In this document: positions 1-9,407 of the stretch, piece after piece
Layout: each line of letters begins with the position of its first letter
How positions within the stretch are numbered: the first letter of the stretch is position 1
DNA from: DASRSS01 sp963799045
GTDB lineage: Bacteria; Actinomycetota; Actinomycetes; Mycobacteriales; Jatrophihabitantaceae
Reading direction: 5' to 3'
DNA: 64,000 nt
NCBI GenBank assembly: GCA_963799045.1
Contig: CAWCVN010000004.1
Span: 372,001-436,000 of the forward strand
Notes under the pieces: model-generated
The model's input: the letters and a program-made list of their open reading frames with translations, nothing else
The model's database searches: none
Told to the model about the DNA's origin: nothing
Translations under genes and position numbers: made by a program

Positions 1-149
1 GCGCGCTGCCCGACGCGCCCCAGGTGGCGCCCGAGCCGACCCCGGCCGCGCTGCTGTCGGTGCGCGCCGCGGCGTCGCGGGCGCTGATCCGTCTCGCCGT
101 CGCGGTGGCTCCCGAGCCCCGCGTGCCCGAGGCCCACCTCGCGGCGTGA
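1..149 (+). CDS. 3' end of an unidentified protein (partial)
   Basis: An open frame enters from the left edge and ends at a TGA at 147-149. It gives 48 residues rich in Ala, Pro and Val (ending PEAHLAA), with no recognisable motif. The frame has strong G/C third positions and fits the end of a real gene. The product cannot be named from this tail. The next gene, a LacI-type regulator, starts 37 bp downstream on the same strand, so the two could be co-transcribed. Confidence 0.45.
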   Translation, partial: ALPDAPQVAPEPTPAALLSVRAAASRALIRLAVAVAPEPRVPEAHLAA

Positions 150-186
150 GGCTATCCTCGTCGTCTGATCGGAGGCGGCGAATCGG

Positions 187-1269
187 ATGGCTCGGGTAAC
201 ACTTCAGACGATCGCCGACCGCGTGGGCGTGAGCCGGATGACGGTGTCCAACGCGTTCTCCCGCCCCGACCAGCTCTCGGCCGATCTCCGGGTGAAGATC
301 CTTGCGGTCGCCGAGGAGCTCGGCTACGTCGGCCCCGACCCGGCCGCCCGTGCCCTCGCAGTGGGCAGTTCCGGCGCGATCGGGCTGCTGTTGTCCGAGA
401 CTCCGGCCTACGTGCTCACCGACGAGGTGGCGATGGCGCTCGTCGCGGCGGTGTCCGACGAGCTGACCCCGACCGGGCTGGCGCTGACGCTGCTGTCGGC
501 CGCGCCGCAGACGGGCCTGGTGCCCGCGCGCGACGTCCCGCTCGACGGCGCGCTGGTGTATTCGTGCGACCCGCGGTCGAACGCGCTCGCGTGGCTGGTG
601 CGCCGCGGGCTGCCGTTGGTGTTCGTCGACCAGGTGCCCGCGGCGGGGATCCCGAGCGTGAATGTCGACGACCGCGGCGGGGCGCGCGCGGCCGCCGAGC
701 ACCTGACCGGGCTCGGGCACCGCCGGGTCGCGACCGTGACGATCGGGTACGCCGGCCGCTACGGCGTGCTGGCCGATCCCCTCGCCGACGACCTGCCGCA
801 CAGCGAGCACGAGCGGCTGGCCGGCTGGCTGGACGGGCTGCGTGCGGCGGGGGCGGAGTGGACCGCGGTGCGGGCGCCGCACGGCAACCCCTACGACGCC
901 GGGTACGGGGCGGCGCAGACGATCCTCGGGCTCGAGCCGAGGCCGAGCGCGGTGCTGTGCTTCTCGGACGCGATCGCGGGCGGGGTGATGGACGCGGCGC
1001 GCGACGCGGGGCTGACCGTGCCCGGTCAGCTGTCGGTGGTCGGCTTCGACGACAACCCGCTGAGCCGGCGCACGCAGCCGCCGCTGACCACGGTGCGCCA
1101 GGACGTCGACGCCAAGGGCCGCGCGGCCGCCGCCGCGCTGCTGACTGCGATCGAGCGGGCCAAGCGGGCCGAGCCGAGCGACGGGTCCAGGCAACCGGCT
1201 GCGCGGGCCCGGCACCTGGTGCTGCCCACGGAGCTGATCGTGCGTGAGAGCACCGCCGCGCCGGGCTGA
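187..1269 (+). CDS. LacI/GalR-family transcriptional regulator
   Basis: This 360-residue protein has the standard LacI layout and length. Residues 4-50 form the N-terminal helix-turn-helix (TLQTIADRVGVSRMTVSNAF) and hinge helix (PAARALAVGSSGAIGLLL). A periplasmic-binding-protein-like sugar-sensing core follows, containing the typical SVVGFDDNPLSRRTQPPLTTV stretch near the C-terminus (about residues 282-302). It is expected to be a dimeric DNA-binding repressor responding to a small carbohydrate effector. No sugar-uptake or catabolic gene is adjacent, so effector and targets are unknown. The start is the ATG after GGAGGCGG, a good ribosome-binding site. Confidence 0.9.
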   Translation: MARVTLQTIADRVGVSRMTVSNAFSRPDQLSADLRVKILAVAEELGYVGPDPAARALAVGSSGAIGLLLSETPAYVLTDEVAMALVAAVSDELTPTGLALTLLSAAPQTGLVPARDVPLDGALVYSCDPRSNALAWLVRRGLPLVFVDQVPAAGIPSVNVDDRGGARAAAEHLTGLGHRRVATVTIGYAGRYGVLADPLADDLPHSEHERLAGWLDGLRAAGAEWTAVRAPHGNPYDAGYGAAQTILGLEPRPSAVLCFSDAIAGGVMDAARDAGLTVPGQLSVVGFDDNPLSRRTQPPLTTVRQDVDAKGRAAAAALLTAIERAKRAEPSDGSRQPAARARHLVLPTELIVRESTAAPG

Positions 1270-1284
1270 GCCTGGCTGCCGCGG

Positions 1285-2193
1285 TCATTCCCAGCCGGGG
1301 CCAGGGCCCTTTTCGAGGAATTCGGTGGCGACGCGGCGCAGGTAGCCGGCGTAGCTCGACTTGCCCATCAGCTCGCCGAGGCGCAGCGCGTCGGCGGGGG
1401 TGATGAAGCCGCGGCGCATGGCGACCTCCTCCAGGCAGGCGACGGTGATCCCCTGCCGGTGTTGCAGCACCTGCACGAACTGGCCGGCCTCGAGCAGGGA
1501 GTCCTGGGTGCCGGTGTCGAGCCAGGCGGTGCCGCGGCCGAGGTCGACCAGCCGGGCCTGCTGCCGGCGCAGGTAGGCGGTGTTGACGTCGGTGATCTCC
1601 AGCTCGCCCCGGTCGGAGGGCTTGAGCCCGCGGGCGATGTCCACGACCTGGTTGTCGTAGAAGTACAGGCCGGTGATGGCCAGGTTCGAGCGCGGCTGCG
1701 CGGGCTTCTCCTCGATGTCCGCCAGGTTCCCGGCGTCGTCGAGCACCGCGACGCCGTAGCGCTCGGGGTCGGAGACCCGGTAGCCGAACAGGGTGGCGCC
1801 GCCGGCGCGGCCGATCTGGTCGGCGGCCTGGACGAGGCGCCCGCCCATGCCGTGGCCGTAGAAGATGTTGTCGCCGAGCACGAGCGCGACGGGCTCGTCG
1901 CCGACGTGCTCGGCCCCGATCAGGAACGCCTGCGCGATGCCCTCGGGGGCGGGCTGGGTGGCGTAGCGGAACGACACGCCCCACTGGCTGCCGTCGCCGA
2001 GCAGGCGCACGAACTGGTCGGCGTCCTCGGGGGTGGTGATCATCAGGATGTCGGTGATGCCGGCGAGCATGAGGATCGAGATCGGGTAGTAGACCATCGG
2101 CTTGTCGTAGACCGGCAGCAGCTGCTTGCTGACGCTGCGGGTGACCGGATGCAGCCGGGTGCCGGCGCCGCCGGCGAGCACGATGCCCTTCAT
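1285..2193 (-). CDS. rmlA: Glucose-1-phosphate thymidylyltransferase
   Basis: RmlA condenses glucose-1-phosphate with dTTP to dTDP-glucose, the first step towards dTDP-rhamnose. The 302-residue product begins MKGIVLAGGAGTRLHPVT, the nucleotide-binding signature of sugar nucleotidyltransferases. It continues with KQLLPVYDKPMVYYPIS, LVLGDNIFYG and a DIEEKPAQPRSN segment characteristic of RmlA. An in-frame ATG four codons upstream (2205) is possible, but the chosen start puts the beta-strand/G-loop directly at the N-terminus as in the family. It lies next to the polysaccharide island and probably supplies deoxysugar precursor. No rmlB, rmlC or rmlD is visible here. Confidence 0.93.
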   Translation of the reverse strand: MKGIVLAGGAGTRLHPVTRSVSKQLLPVYDKPMVYYPISILMLAGITDILMITTPEDADQFVRLLGDGSQWGVSFRYATQPAPEGIAQAFLIGAEHVGDEPVALVLGDNIFYGHGMGGRLVQAADQIGRAGGATLFGYRVSDPERYGVAVLDDAGNLADIEEKPAQPRSNLAITGLYFYDNQVVDIARGLKPSDRGELEITDVNTAYLRRQQARLVDLGRGTAWLDTGTQDSLLEAGQFVQVLQHRQGITVACLEEVAMRRGFITPADALRLGELMGKSSYAGYLRRVATEFLEKGPGPGWE

Positions 2194-2231
2194 GGCCGCA
2201 GACACTAGCGGCCCGGACTAGCGGCCCGCCG

Positions 2232-2396
2232 TCACAGGAACACGAGCGCGATGACGACGGCGAGCAGGATCAGTGCGATGCCCGCGGCGATGAGGTTGAG
2301 CGCGATGGTGCCGTTGGGGGTGTGCCGGGCCCAGCGCCGCAGCCGCCGGTAGGGCCGGCCGAGGCGCGAGGGCTGGCGTCGGTAGCCGTGCGTCAC
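2232..2396 (-). CDS. Small single-helix membrane protein
   Basis: A short basic segment (RRQPSRLGRPYRRLRRWAR) is followed by one hydrophobic helix (LIAAGIALILLAVVIALVFL) ending at the stop codon, about 54 residues in all. The positive-inside rule places the N-terminus in the cytoplasm. A TTG start at 2417 would add seven residues; the GTG at 2396 is preferred. It lies 38 bp upstream of rmlA on the same strand and may share its transcript. No family is recognised. Confidence 0.5.
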   Translation of the reverse strand: MTHGYRRQPSRLGRPYRRLRRWARHTPNGTIALNLIAAGIALILLAVVIALVFL

Positions 2397-2490
2397 CGGA
2401 AGATCGTGGCACGACAAGCGGCCGTGCGCCGAGCGGAGCGCGCGTAACGCGGCGTGTTCAGGCGGGATTCGAGCTCAGCGGCCTCGCAGC

Positions 2491-3048
2491 TCAGGCCAGG
2501 CCGAGCGCGGCGACGATGCCGTCGACGGCCTCGGCGATGCCGGCGGCGCACACCCGGGCGACCTTGAGCGGCGCGCCGAACGGGTCACCGATCTCGTCGC
2601 CACCGGGCAGCGGCGGTTCGGCCCAGCCGCGTTGCCCGGCGACCTCGGCGACGCGCTCGCGCAGCGCATTCTCGCTCGGTTCGGTGTCGAGCGAACCCAG
2701 CGTCGCGCCGAGGCGGGCGAACTCGCGCATCGTGAACGTCTTGCGGAACGCGAGGGGGTTCTCGTGCACGACGTGGGTGCGGTGCAGCGACTCGGCGGTG
2801 AGGATGAGGTCGGCGCGGGCGACCAGCTCGCCGGTCAGCTGGCGCGCGGCATGCTCGCCGCAGTCGCCGCCCAGTTCGCGCAGCGCTATCGCCGACGGGG
2901 TCTCGACGCCGTGACCGACCAGCGCCCGCACCCCGGCGCTCTCGACCGTGACCGGCAGATCGGGCTTGAGACGGGAGCGCAGCAGCGCCTCGGCCATGGG
3001 CGACCGACAGATGTTGCCCGTACACACGAACAGCACCCCAAACGCCAC
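2491..3048 (-). CDS. Low-molecular-weight protein-tyrosine phosphatase
   Basis: This cytoplasmic phosphatase of 185 residues has the N-terminal P-loop VLFVCTGNICRSPMAEALL, i.e. the Cys-X5-Arg-Ser catalytic motif, at residues 5-23. It has a late acidic DPF motif (GDEIGDPFGAP) matching the general-acid loop of the family. The region between is typical of Wzb/PtpA proteins. Such enzymes often dephosphorylate tyrosine kinases that control polysaccharide chain length. It is transcribed divergently from the polysaccharide genes starting at 3162, which fits that role, but no BY-kinase (Wzc) or PtkA-like gene is visible in the window. The start is GTG. Confidence 0.9.
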   Translation of the reverse strand: MAFGVLFVCTGNICRSPMAEALLRSRLKPDLPVTVESAGVRALVGHGVETPSAIALRELGGDCGEHAARQLTGELVARADLILTAESLHRTHVVHENPLAFRKTFTMREFARLGATLGSLDTEPSENALRERVAEVAGQRGWAEPPLPGGDEIGDPFGAPLKVARVCAAGIAEAVDGIVAALGLA

Positions 3049-3161
3049 GCGCCGAGTCTGCCAGAGCAGGTGGCGACACCGGTCACTTCTCTCAGTTCGC
3101 CTAACGTACGAGGATGCGAGCTATGTCTACAATCGGACTGCGGGTGCCGAGGGAGTGATCT

Positions 3162-4118
3162 GTGAAGGCGGTAGTGTTCGGCGGCTCCGGGTTCATCGGA
3201 AGCCACCTGACGGCTTCACTGGTGGCGCGGGGTTACGAAGTCGTGATCGCTGACATCGCGCCACCCGAACGGCTCCTCGACGGCGTGACCTACGAGCCGT
3301 GTGACGTACGCAAGCAGATCGAGTTGAAGCACGACGTGCCATTCGATGCGGTCTACAACCTGGCGGCCGTCCACCGCACCCCGGGGCACGAGCCGCACGA
3401 GTACTACGAGACCAACATCCTCGGAGCCGAAAACGTCACCGAGTGGGCCGACGTAGGCGGCGAGCAGTACATCTGCTTCACCAGTTCGATCTCCGTATAC
3501 GGCCCGAGCGAGGAGCCGAAGGACGAGTCCTCACCGTTGGAGCCGAATTCGGATTACGGCCGATCAAAGGTCATCGCCGAGACGATCCACCGCCGCTGGC
3601 AGTGCGCACAGGCCGGTCGACGATTGGTCATTGCCCGTCCCGCTGTCGTGTTTGGCCCAGGGGAGCGAGGCAACTTCACCCGCCTCGCCAATGCGCTGGC
3701 TAGGCGACGATTCATGTACCCGGGCAGGAAAGACGTCGTCAAGTCTTGTGGCTACGTCCAGGAGCTGATCGATGCAATCGCATTCATGGAAGGCGTGAGC
3801 GGCGGGTCTGCCACCTTCAACTTCTGCTATCCGGAGCGCTACACGCTTGAACAGATCTGCCTGGCCTTCCACACGGTTGCTGATTACCCAACGCCTGGGA
3901 CCGTCCCTGTCGGGCTGGTGAACGCAGTGCTGAAAGCTCAGTCGTGGGTCAATTTCCACGGTGAGGCCGTTCCTACCGTTGACCGCGTTGGGAAGCTCAC
4001 TGTATCGACCGACATCGTTCCGAGCGTGCTGATGCAGGAAGGATATGCGTGGAAGACTGACATCTTGACCGGCCTGAGTGCCTGGCAGCAGGCATCGACC
4101 GGAGAGGGATTCATGTGA
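3162..4118 (+). CDS. NAD-dependent sugar epimerase/dehydratase (extended SDR)
   Basis: This 318-residue protein has the Rossmann motif GGSGFIGSH (residues 8-16) and the catalytic YxxxK as YGRSK. SSISVYG supplies the active-site Ser, and RPAVVFGPGERGNF is typical of nucleotide-sugar epimerases/dehydratases. The substrate cannot be specified. It starts with GTG after GAGGGAG and heads the polysaccharide cluster, so it probably makes or modifies a nucleotide sugar for that polymer. From here to about 13.2 kb codon use is less G/C-biased than in the flanks. Confidence 0.85.
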   Translation: MKAVVFGGSGFIGSHLTASLVARGYEVVIADIAPPERLLDGVTYEPCDVRKQIELKHDVPFDAVYNLAAVHRTPGHEPHEYYETNILGAENVTEWADVGGEQYICFTSSISVYGPSEEPKDESSPLEPNSDYGRSKVIAETIHRRWQCAQAGRRLVIARPAVVFGPGERGNFTRLANALARRRFMYPGRKDVVKSCGYVQELIDAIAFMEGVSGGSATFNFCYPERYTLEQICLAFHTVADYPTPGTVPVGLVNAVLKAQSWVNFHGEAVPTVDRVGKLTVSTDIVPSVLMQEGYAWKTDILTGLSAWQQASTGEGFM

Positions 4119-4143
4119 ACCCGGCACGACGGGCGGCGCACAG

Positions 4144-5259
4144 TTGAGCTCCCAGCGACTTGCGCTGGTGCACGAGTGGATCGATGCCCGGGCTGGATCT
4201 GAGCAAGTCTTCGAAGCGCTCGCCGGGGTATACCCAAATGCAGATCTATTTGCGCTGACAGCAGATCCGACAGTCAGACTTAATGTGGGGGATCGACGGA
4301 TACACACAACGTGGCTTGACCACCACAAATTCCTACGCCACCAACGGGCGCTGACGTTACCGTTGATGCCAGTTGCCTGGCGCAGCTTCCGGTGTCATCG
4401 GTACGATGCAGTTATATCGTCACATCACGCTTTTGCGCACACCAATACGCTTGCTCGCACTGGAATCCACCTAGCGTACGTTCACTCGCCAGCCCGTTAT
4501 GTCTGGACGCCGGAGATCGATGCGCGCGGTGCCGGAGGAGCGTTGATGCTCCCACGCGAGGTATTGAAATGGGTTGACCGTAGAGCCGCGCGGCGGGTGA
4601 CGGGATACGCCGCTAATAGTAATGCGGTGGCGGCACGGATCGAGAGATTCTGGCATCGGGAATCAGTAGTCATCCCGCCGCCAGTACGAACGACGTACTT
4701 TTCTACTAGTTGCGACTCCCTGAACGCCCCGCGCCGTGACTACCTCCTTGGCGCAGGGCGCTGGGTAGCTTACAAGAATCTCCATCTTGTAGTTGATGTC
4801 GCATCTCGCTTGGGTATGTCAGTAAAGATCGCCGGCGCCGGCCCTGAGCGGCAGCGAATAATTGCCGCAGCGCATGACGCATCGGTCCCTGCTGAGGTAA
4901 TCGAATCTCCGGATGACGAGGCGCTGCGCGAGCTATACCGTAACGCGGCGGCCTTGGTATACCCAGCGGTTGAGGATTTCGGCATGATTCCGGTTGAAGC
5001 GCAAGCCGCTGGAACGCCTGTTGTGGCGCCGAGAGCGGGGGGAGCGATCGATACCGTCATCGAGGGCCAGTCTGGTTGGCTAACGGATACTCTCTCAATT
5101 GACGCCCTTGCGGACGCAACCCAGAACGCCATTGGGCTACCGCCCGAAGGCTGTCAGGAAAGCGCAGAGAGGTTTAGTGAGTCGAAGTTCCAGCAGAGAA
5201 TCGAGGGATGGGCGGCCGGATATGGGGTAGCCCCTGGAACTGCGGGGGCTATCGGCTGA
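4144..5259 (+). CDS. GT4-family glycosyltransferase
   Basis: A retaining GT-B glycosyltransferase of about 371 residues, probably cytoplasmic or membrane-associated. It begins LALVHEWIDARAGSEQVFEA, the usual N-terminal 'LVH-W-GGE' signature of this subgroup. The YVHSPARYVW segment follows, and the C-terminal half carries the donor-binding motif PAVEDFGMIPVEAQAAGTPV (E-x7-E) with GGAIDTV behind it. An ATG at 4078 would overlap the upstream gene by 41 bp and add 22 residues absent from the family, so the TTG at 4144 is preferred. Donor and acceptor sugars are unknown. Confidence 0.85.
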   Translation: MSSQRLALVHEWIDARAGSEQVFEALAGVYPNADLFALTADPTVRLNVGDRRIHTTWLDHHKFLRHQRALTLPLMPVAWRSFRCHRYDAVISSHHAFAHTNTLARTGIHLAYVHSPARYVWTPEIDARGAGGALMLPREVLKWVDRRAARRVTGYAANSNAVAARIERFWHRESVVIPPPVRTTYFSTSCDSLNAPRRDYLLGAGRWVAYKNLHLVVDVASRLGMSVKIAGAGPERQRIIAAAHDASVPAEVIESPDDEALRELYRNAAALVYPAVEDFGMIPVEAQAAGTPVVAPRAGGAIDTVIEGQSGWLTDTLSIDALADATQNAIGLPPEGCQESAERFSESKFQQRIEGWAAGYGVAPGTAGAIG

Positions 5260-5315
5260 ACCCCACCGCCTAGCCGATACATGACGTGAAGCTTATGCAG
5301 CGATAGTGGGATGCG

Positions 5316-6494
5316 ATGGAGCCAGAAGCCGACATAACCATACTCGCGACGGCCGACTGGGGTGACACGAATTGGACTAATAAGCAATACGCAGCCTTGC
5401 AGCTCGCCCGCCGATATGCGGTGAACTATATTGAATCGCTAGGCTTACGCCGACCGACAATACGACATGCCGACCTGATGCGGATGCTAGGGCGGCTACG
5501 GCGCACGCTCAGGAGCGGAGACACCAAATATCATCCTGATGCGCCAGAGAACATCAGAATATGGTCGCCGGTGGTTCTGCCTCTGCACAACATGTCGTTC
5601 GCGCAGTCGGCAAATAGGTATATGATTCGTCGTCTGGACAATCGACTACGGTCACGCCAGGTCGCAGAGCGAAGAATCTTGTGGACATTTACTCCCTTTA
5701 CCTATGGCCTGGAGTACACGCATGATTTCACGATATATCATAGCGTGGATTTGGTTCATGAGTTCCCCGGGGTGCATGCTTCTAGCTACTTGGAAGCCGA
5801 GCGTCGTATGCTTCGACGCGTCGATCGGATAGTCGCAAGTTCCGTCGCGGTTGCGCGACATCTGCATCGTCTTGGACAGGACGACGTAATCCTCTGGGAA
5901 AACGTCGCAGACACAGAAAGCATTGAGGCAACTGCAAACCGTTCGACAAGCGGCAATGGCCGTGCTGTCTTTGTTGGTAACATAACGTCTGCGAAAATAG
6001 ATTTTGGCGTGGTGGCGGCTGCTGCGGCATGCCAGGCCGTTGAAGGCATCGACCTATACGGGCCAGTCCCAGCTTGGGACACAGATGCGCGCAGATTTGT
6101 CGAGAAACTGCCGCCGCGGGTCCGCTATCTAGGAGTGCTCAAGAGGCATGACCTAGGCTGGAGACTCAGCGAGTACAGCGCAGGCCTTATCCCATACGTC
6201 TCCAACAACTACACGCGCGGGGTTTACCCAATGAAGGTAAATGAGTATCTGGCGGCTGGTCTCGCGATGGTGATGACGGGTGTGGAGTGCGTCGAAGACA
6301 CGCTTGATACACGCCGCACGGACCGCTCACGGATTGCGACCGATCTTGAGGGAGCAGTCAAGGATAGAACGGCCGGGGCTGGGCGCCGATTGACCATTGC
6401 GCGGGAACGATCGTGGACCGGTCGCGGCCGACAAATGCGCGCCCTAGTCGCTGAGCTGACTGCAGGCGCAGACGGACGGTCGGGCGCCGTGTGA
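5316..6494 (+). CDS. Glycosyltransferase (GT-B fold, GT1/GT4-like)
   Basis: The 392-residue product resembles biofilm/teichuronic-acid-type glycosyltransferases (TuaH-like). Its N-terminal half contains LWTFTPFTYGLEYTHDFTIY and the serial VDRIVASSVAVARHL pattern. The C-terminal half has AVFVGNITSAKIDF, YLGVLKRHDLGWRLSEYSAGLIPY and the donor site GVYPMKVNEYLAAGLAMV. No signal peptide or membrane helix is seen. It follows the previous glycosyltransferase by 56 bp. It has many A/T-ending codons compared with genes outside the island. Confidence 0.8.
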   Translation: MEPEADITILATADWGDTNWTNKQYAALQLARRYAVNYIESLGLRRPTIRHADLMRMLGRLRRTLRSGDTKYHPDAPENIRIWSPVVLPLHNMSFAQSANRYMIRRLDNRLRSRQVAERRILWTFTPFTYGLEYTHDFTIYHSVDLVHEFPGVHASSYLEAERRMLRRVDRIVASSVAVARHLHRLGQDDVILWENVADTESIEATANRSTSGNGRAVFVGNITSAKIDFGVVAAAAACQAVEGIDLYGPVPAWDTDARRFVEKLPPRVRYLGVLKRHDLGWRLSEYSAGLIPYVSNNYTRGVYPMKVNEYLAAGLAMVMTGVECVEDTLDTRRTDRSRIATDLEGAVKDRTAGAGRRLTIARERSWTGRGRQMRALVAELTAGADGRSGAV

Positions 6495-6506
6495 GTCACG
6501 GTTCAC

Positions 6507-7826
6507 CTAGTAGGTGATCCAACCGAGCGCCAGAAACAGAACGGATGCAGTGAGACCAAGGGCGACCAATCTCGCATGATGGAGAACAGACTTGCGGCTC
6601 GATGGAGCAATCGCCGCCGCGGTAACGAATCCGACTTCAGCGAGTGTCGTCGCGGCCGCGGAGCCTACGACACCGAAGACCAGCGTCAGAGCGACAAGAG
6701 CGACGGTTGAGACGAGCAGATAGATCACGCTACCAAGCGCGTAGCCGTAAAGAGCTTTGTCATGAATCAGGTGCGCTACGAGTAGATAGCGAACACAGAC
6801 GGCCGGGAGTGCGGACACTAGTATCCGAACCAGTTGGCCGACCCCGGAAAAGTGCGGTCCGAAAACGGCATCGGCTACGGCACCAGTGAACGGCCAACAC
6901 AGCAGCGGCGCGAGCATCCCGAAAGCCATCACCGCACGCGTGAGCCTTGGGGCAGATACAGAGGCAGTACGCTCCCGCCCCAGCACTGCGATTAAGGCCG
7001 CAGAGAATGATGCTGGCAATACAATAAGCTGATCAAGTACCCGATAGGCCAAGGCGTACCTGCCTGCGGATGAGGCGCCAATTAGGCCATATACAACGGG
7101 TAGGTCGAGCCGCCAAGCAAGAAAGGTAGCAACACCTGCCAACGTGATGGCGACGGCCTGAGACCTCGTGTGCCCGGCGGGACGCCACCAGCGAAACGTG
7201 GGCCTTATGCGCGAAAACTGGCGAGCGACGACCAGGGAACCAATCCCAAGCATGATCGTTCCCAGCACAAACACAATGGCAACGTCCGAGAGGGACCCGC
7301 CAAGAGTCACTACAAGGCCAAGTCCAGCAACCCAGACCACACTCTGCACCAGGACCGGGATGCCTACCATCTCACCATGGTGATGTGCCTGTGGCAGCAC
7401 CGATAGGCAGGTGAGCGGGGTCAAGAGCAATATGGAGGAAACCAGAATGCCGGCAAGCCGGTACTCGGACGGGAGCACGTGAAGTAATACGACGCTCATG
7501 GCAACAAACGCCGATCCCATAATCACGAACCGCTGTACGACATATGCGCCGATCTCAAGCGGCCCACCATGACCGGCGGCGACATCATGAAGCATCGCCT
7601 GGCGCTTCGGATATTCCGATGTCGTAGCAATAATAGACACTACAGCTGCGACAATACTAAATACGCCCAGCTCCCTCGCTGTCAATGCACGCGCAAGAAG
7701 CAGTGTAGATGCAACACCGAGCGCCGCTGAGACGAGCTTTAGGCCCACCTCGAGGGAGATCCCGATCAGTGGTGGCCGAACCGCCGGCGCCGCACCGTCC
7801 GGAGCGCGGAAGAAATGTTTAGTCAT
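6507..7826 (-). CDS. Polysaccharide flippase / export protein (Wzx/MATE-like)
   Basis: About 439 residues with 12 or more hydrophobic helices and few charged loops, the architecture of lipid-linked oligosaccharide flippases. The N-terminal region (GISLEVGLKLVSAALGVASTLLLARALTARELGVFSIVAAV) carries the family's 'R-L-x-x-x-E-x-G-x-F/Y' pattern. The ATG at 7826 (MTKHFF) is chosen because the longer reading to 7925 only adds a basic, non-conserved tail. It is transcribed opposite to its neighbours and its stop lies 12 bp from the 5316-6494 stop. It probably moves undecaprenyl-linked repeat units across the membrane. Confidence 0.85.
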   Translation of the reverse strand: MTKHFFRAPDGAAPAVRPPLIGISLEVGLKLVSAALGVASTLLLARALTARELGVFSIVAAVVSIIATTSEYPKRQAMLHDVAAGHGGPLEIGAYVVQRFVIMGSAFVAMSVVLLHVLPSEYRLAGILVSSILLLTPLTCLSVLPQAHHHGEMVGIPVLVQSVVWVAGLGLVVTLGGSLSDVAIVFVLGTIMLGIGSLVVARQFSRIRPTFRWWRPAGHTRSQAVAITLAGVATFLAWRLDLPVVYGLIGASSAGRYALAYRVLDQLIVLPASFSAALIAVLGRERTASVSAPRLTRAVMAFGMLAPLLCWPFTGAVADAVFGPHFSGVGQLVRILVSALPAVCVRYLLVAHLIHDKALYGYALGSVIYLLVSTVALVALTLVFGVVGSAAATTLAEVGFVTAAAIAPSSRKSVLHHARLVALGLTASVLFLALGWITY

Positions 7827-8030
7827 CCGAGCAACACGGAGCGGCACGCGACAGACACCTCCGTGCGTTGAGCTCGGAAATCGCGGGCGAGCGCGATGAC
7901 GCCACTGGACAGCCAAGCGTGCCAATGGTCGGCTCGCGCCGCGATGCTATTCTCAGCGACGCGGACACTGCTGGAGTCTAGCCTGGCGATCCGAGCGTGA
8001 GGCCAACGCCAGTCGCGACAGCGAGGAAGC

Positions 8031-9401
8031 ATGACATTAATATATGGGCTGATCGTCTGCTACGCGTTATTCGCCGTATTGGGCGTCGCGCGTCTTCCGG
8101 CGGGCACCCGCGGAATAGGGATGCTACTAGTCCTTGCAACCTTCCAGATCTATATTCCGTTTCTACATAGGGGCGGCGCGTCGCTTTGCATACTCGCGTC
8201 AGCGGGCTACATGGCGCTCCGACCAGACGCCTTGGTGGCGCTGACACGGACGACAATCGGGAGATGGGCGGCCGCTCTACTGGCTGTCCAGTCGGTCAGC
8301 CTCGTATGGTCTCCAGACCCGTGGACTGGTATCACCTGGATCCTGACCGAGGTTCCGTTTGTCGTCGCCTTCGCCAGCGTGATGGTGACACCGAGGAAAC
8401 GTGACTTTTGGCCAGCGTTGTCGCTGGGTTCGCGTATTGCCTCCCTCAACGGTGTCTTAGTAATCTACTTTCGGCTGGCACACGGCACCGCACTGGCATT
8501 TTATGAGAGCGCCGCTGCGCCGTACTTCGTTGGTCCGGGAGCGCATACCCTATTCACGACCGCTCCGAATAATGTGCTTGACCCGGCGAAAGCAGGCGGA
8601 CTGTTCGTCAACGGAAATGTCAGTTCCTTGTACTGTGGCGTCGCGGGTACAGTCGCGTTGATCGTATACGCTCGCGGACGATACACGACGGCCGGTCTAA
8701 CCGCGGTAGTGCTATACGCATCCGTCCTATTCACCGGATCGAAGACAGGCATAGTGCTACTTGCCGCTGCTATGCTGTACTTTCTTGCGCACATCAGGCT
8801 CCGATCCAGCCATGTGGCGCAGCTCCTAGGATATATAAAGGGCGTATCAGCCTTGTCTGTTATAGCGCTCGGTTATGCACTATTTGGATATGCTGCGTCA
8901 GAGTCTCAGTCGTCATTAGGTGCGCGATTCGAGATCTGGTCGAGTTGGACACATTGTATAAACCGCTCGCCAATCCTTGGCAACGGGTTTGGCGGGTGGT
9001 TTATGGTGTTCCCGCCGTATGCAATAACGCTGAACCTGTCGCCGCTGCTGCCGCCGCACAACATTGTCTTATACACATGGTCACAAAGCGGCGTGGTTGC
9101 TGTAATCATACTGTGTGGCCTAATGGCGAGTGGACTCCACAATCTGCGAGCGGCAAGACGCCGAGGCGGTGACGCGTTGGCTGTGGTAGCGGCTACGGTA
9201 TGTGCAGCTTGGGTGGTCCTGCACGGCATGGCGGACAACACGACGATATTCGGTGACGTCCATACAGGGGCGATCCTGGGAGCTATCATGGCAGTTGCAC
9301 TTCAGGGATCGAAACCCACATGGCGAGGAAGGTCCGACCGGATTAAGCACGGCAGACCGATAGACCTGACGGTACCGAATCCAGTTGCCAAGGAGGCCTG
9401 A
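8031..9401 (+). CDS. O-antigen ligase / Wzy-type polymerase
   Basis: This polytopic membrane protein of 456 residues has about 11-12 predicted helices. The signature region near residues 312-350 reads SPILGNGFGGW, followed by LPPHNIVLYTWSQSGVVAVI. This matches the Wzy_C / O-antigen-ligase pattern of a Gly-rich loop and then an HN-x-x-L motif. Such proteins polymerise or ligate lipid-linked oligosaccharides on the outer face of the membrane. It sits between the flippase and two more glycosyltransferases, and the next gene starts 6 bp downstream. Confidence 0.85.
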   Translation: MTLIYGLIVCYALFAVLGVARLPAGTRGIGMLLVLATFQIYIPFLHRGGASLCILASAGYMALRPDALVALTRTTIGRWAAALLAVQSVSLVWSPDPWTGITWILTEVPFVVAFASVMVTPRKRDFWPALSLGSRIASLNGVLVIYFRLAHGTALAFYESAAAPYFVGPGAHTLFTTAPNNVLDPAKAGGLFVNGNVSSLYCGVAGTVALIVYARGRYTTAGLTAVVLYASVLFTGSKTGIVLLAAAMLYFLAHIRLRSSHVAQLLGYIKGVSALSVIALGYALFGYAASESQSSLGARFEIWSSWTHCINRSPILGNGFGGWFMVFPPYAITLNLSPLLPPHNIVLYTWSQSGVVAVIILCGLMASGLHNLRAARRRGGDALAVVAATVCAAWVVLHGMADNTTIFGDVHTGAILGAIMAVALQGSKPTWRGRSDRIKHGRPIDLTVPNPVAKEA

Positions 9402-9407
9402 GAACAG

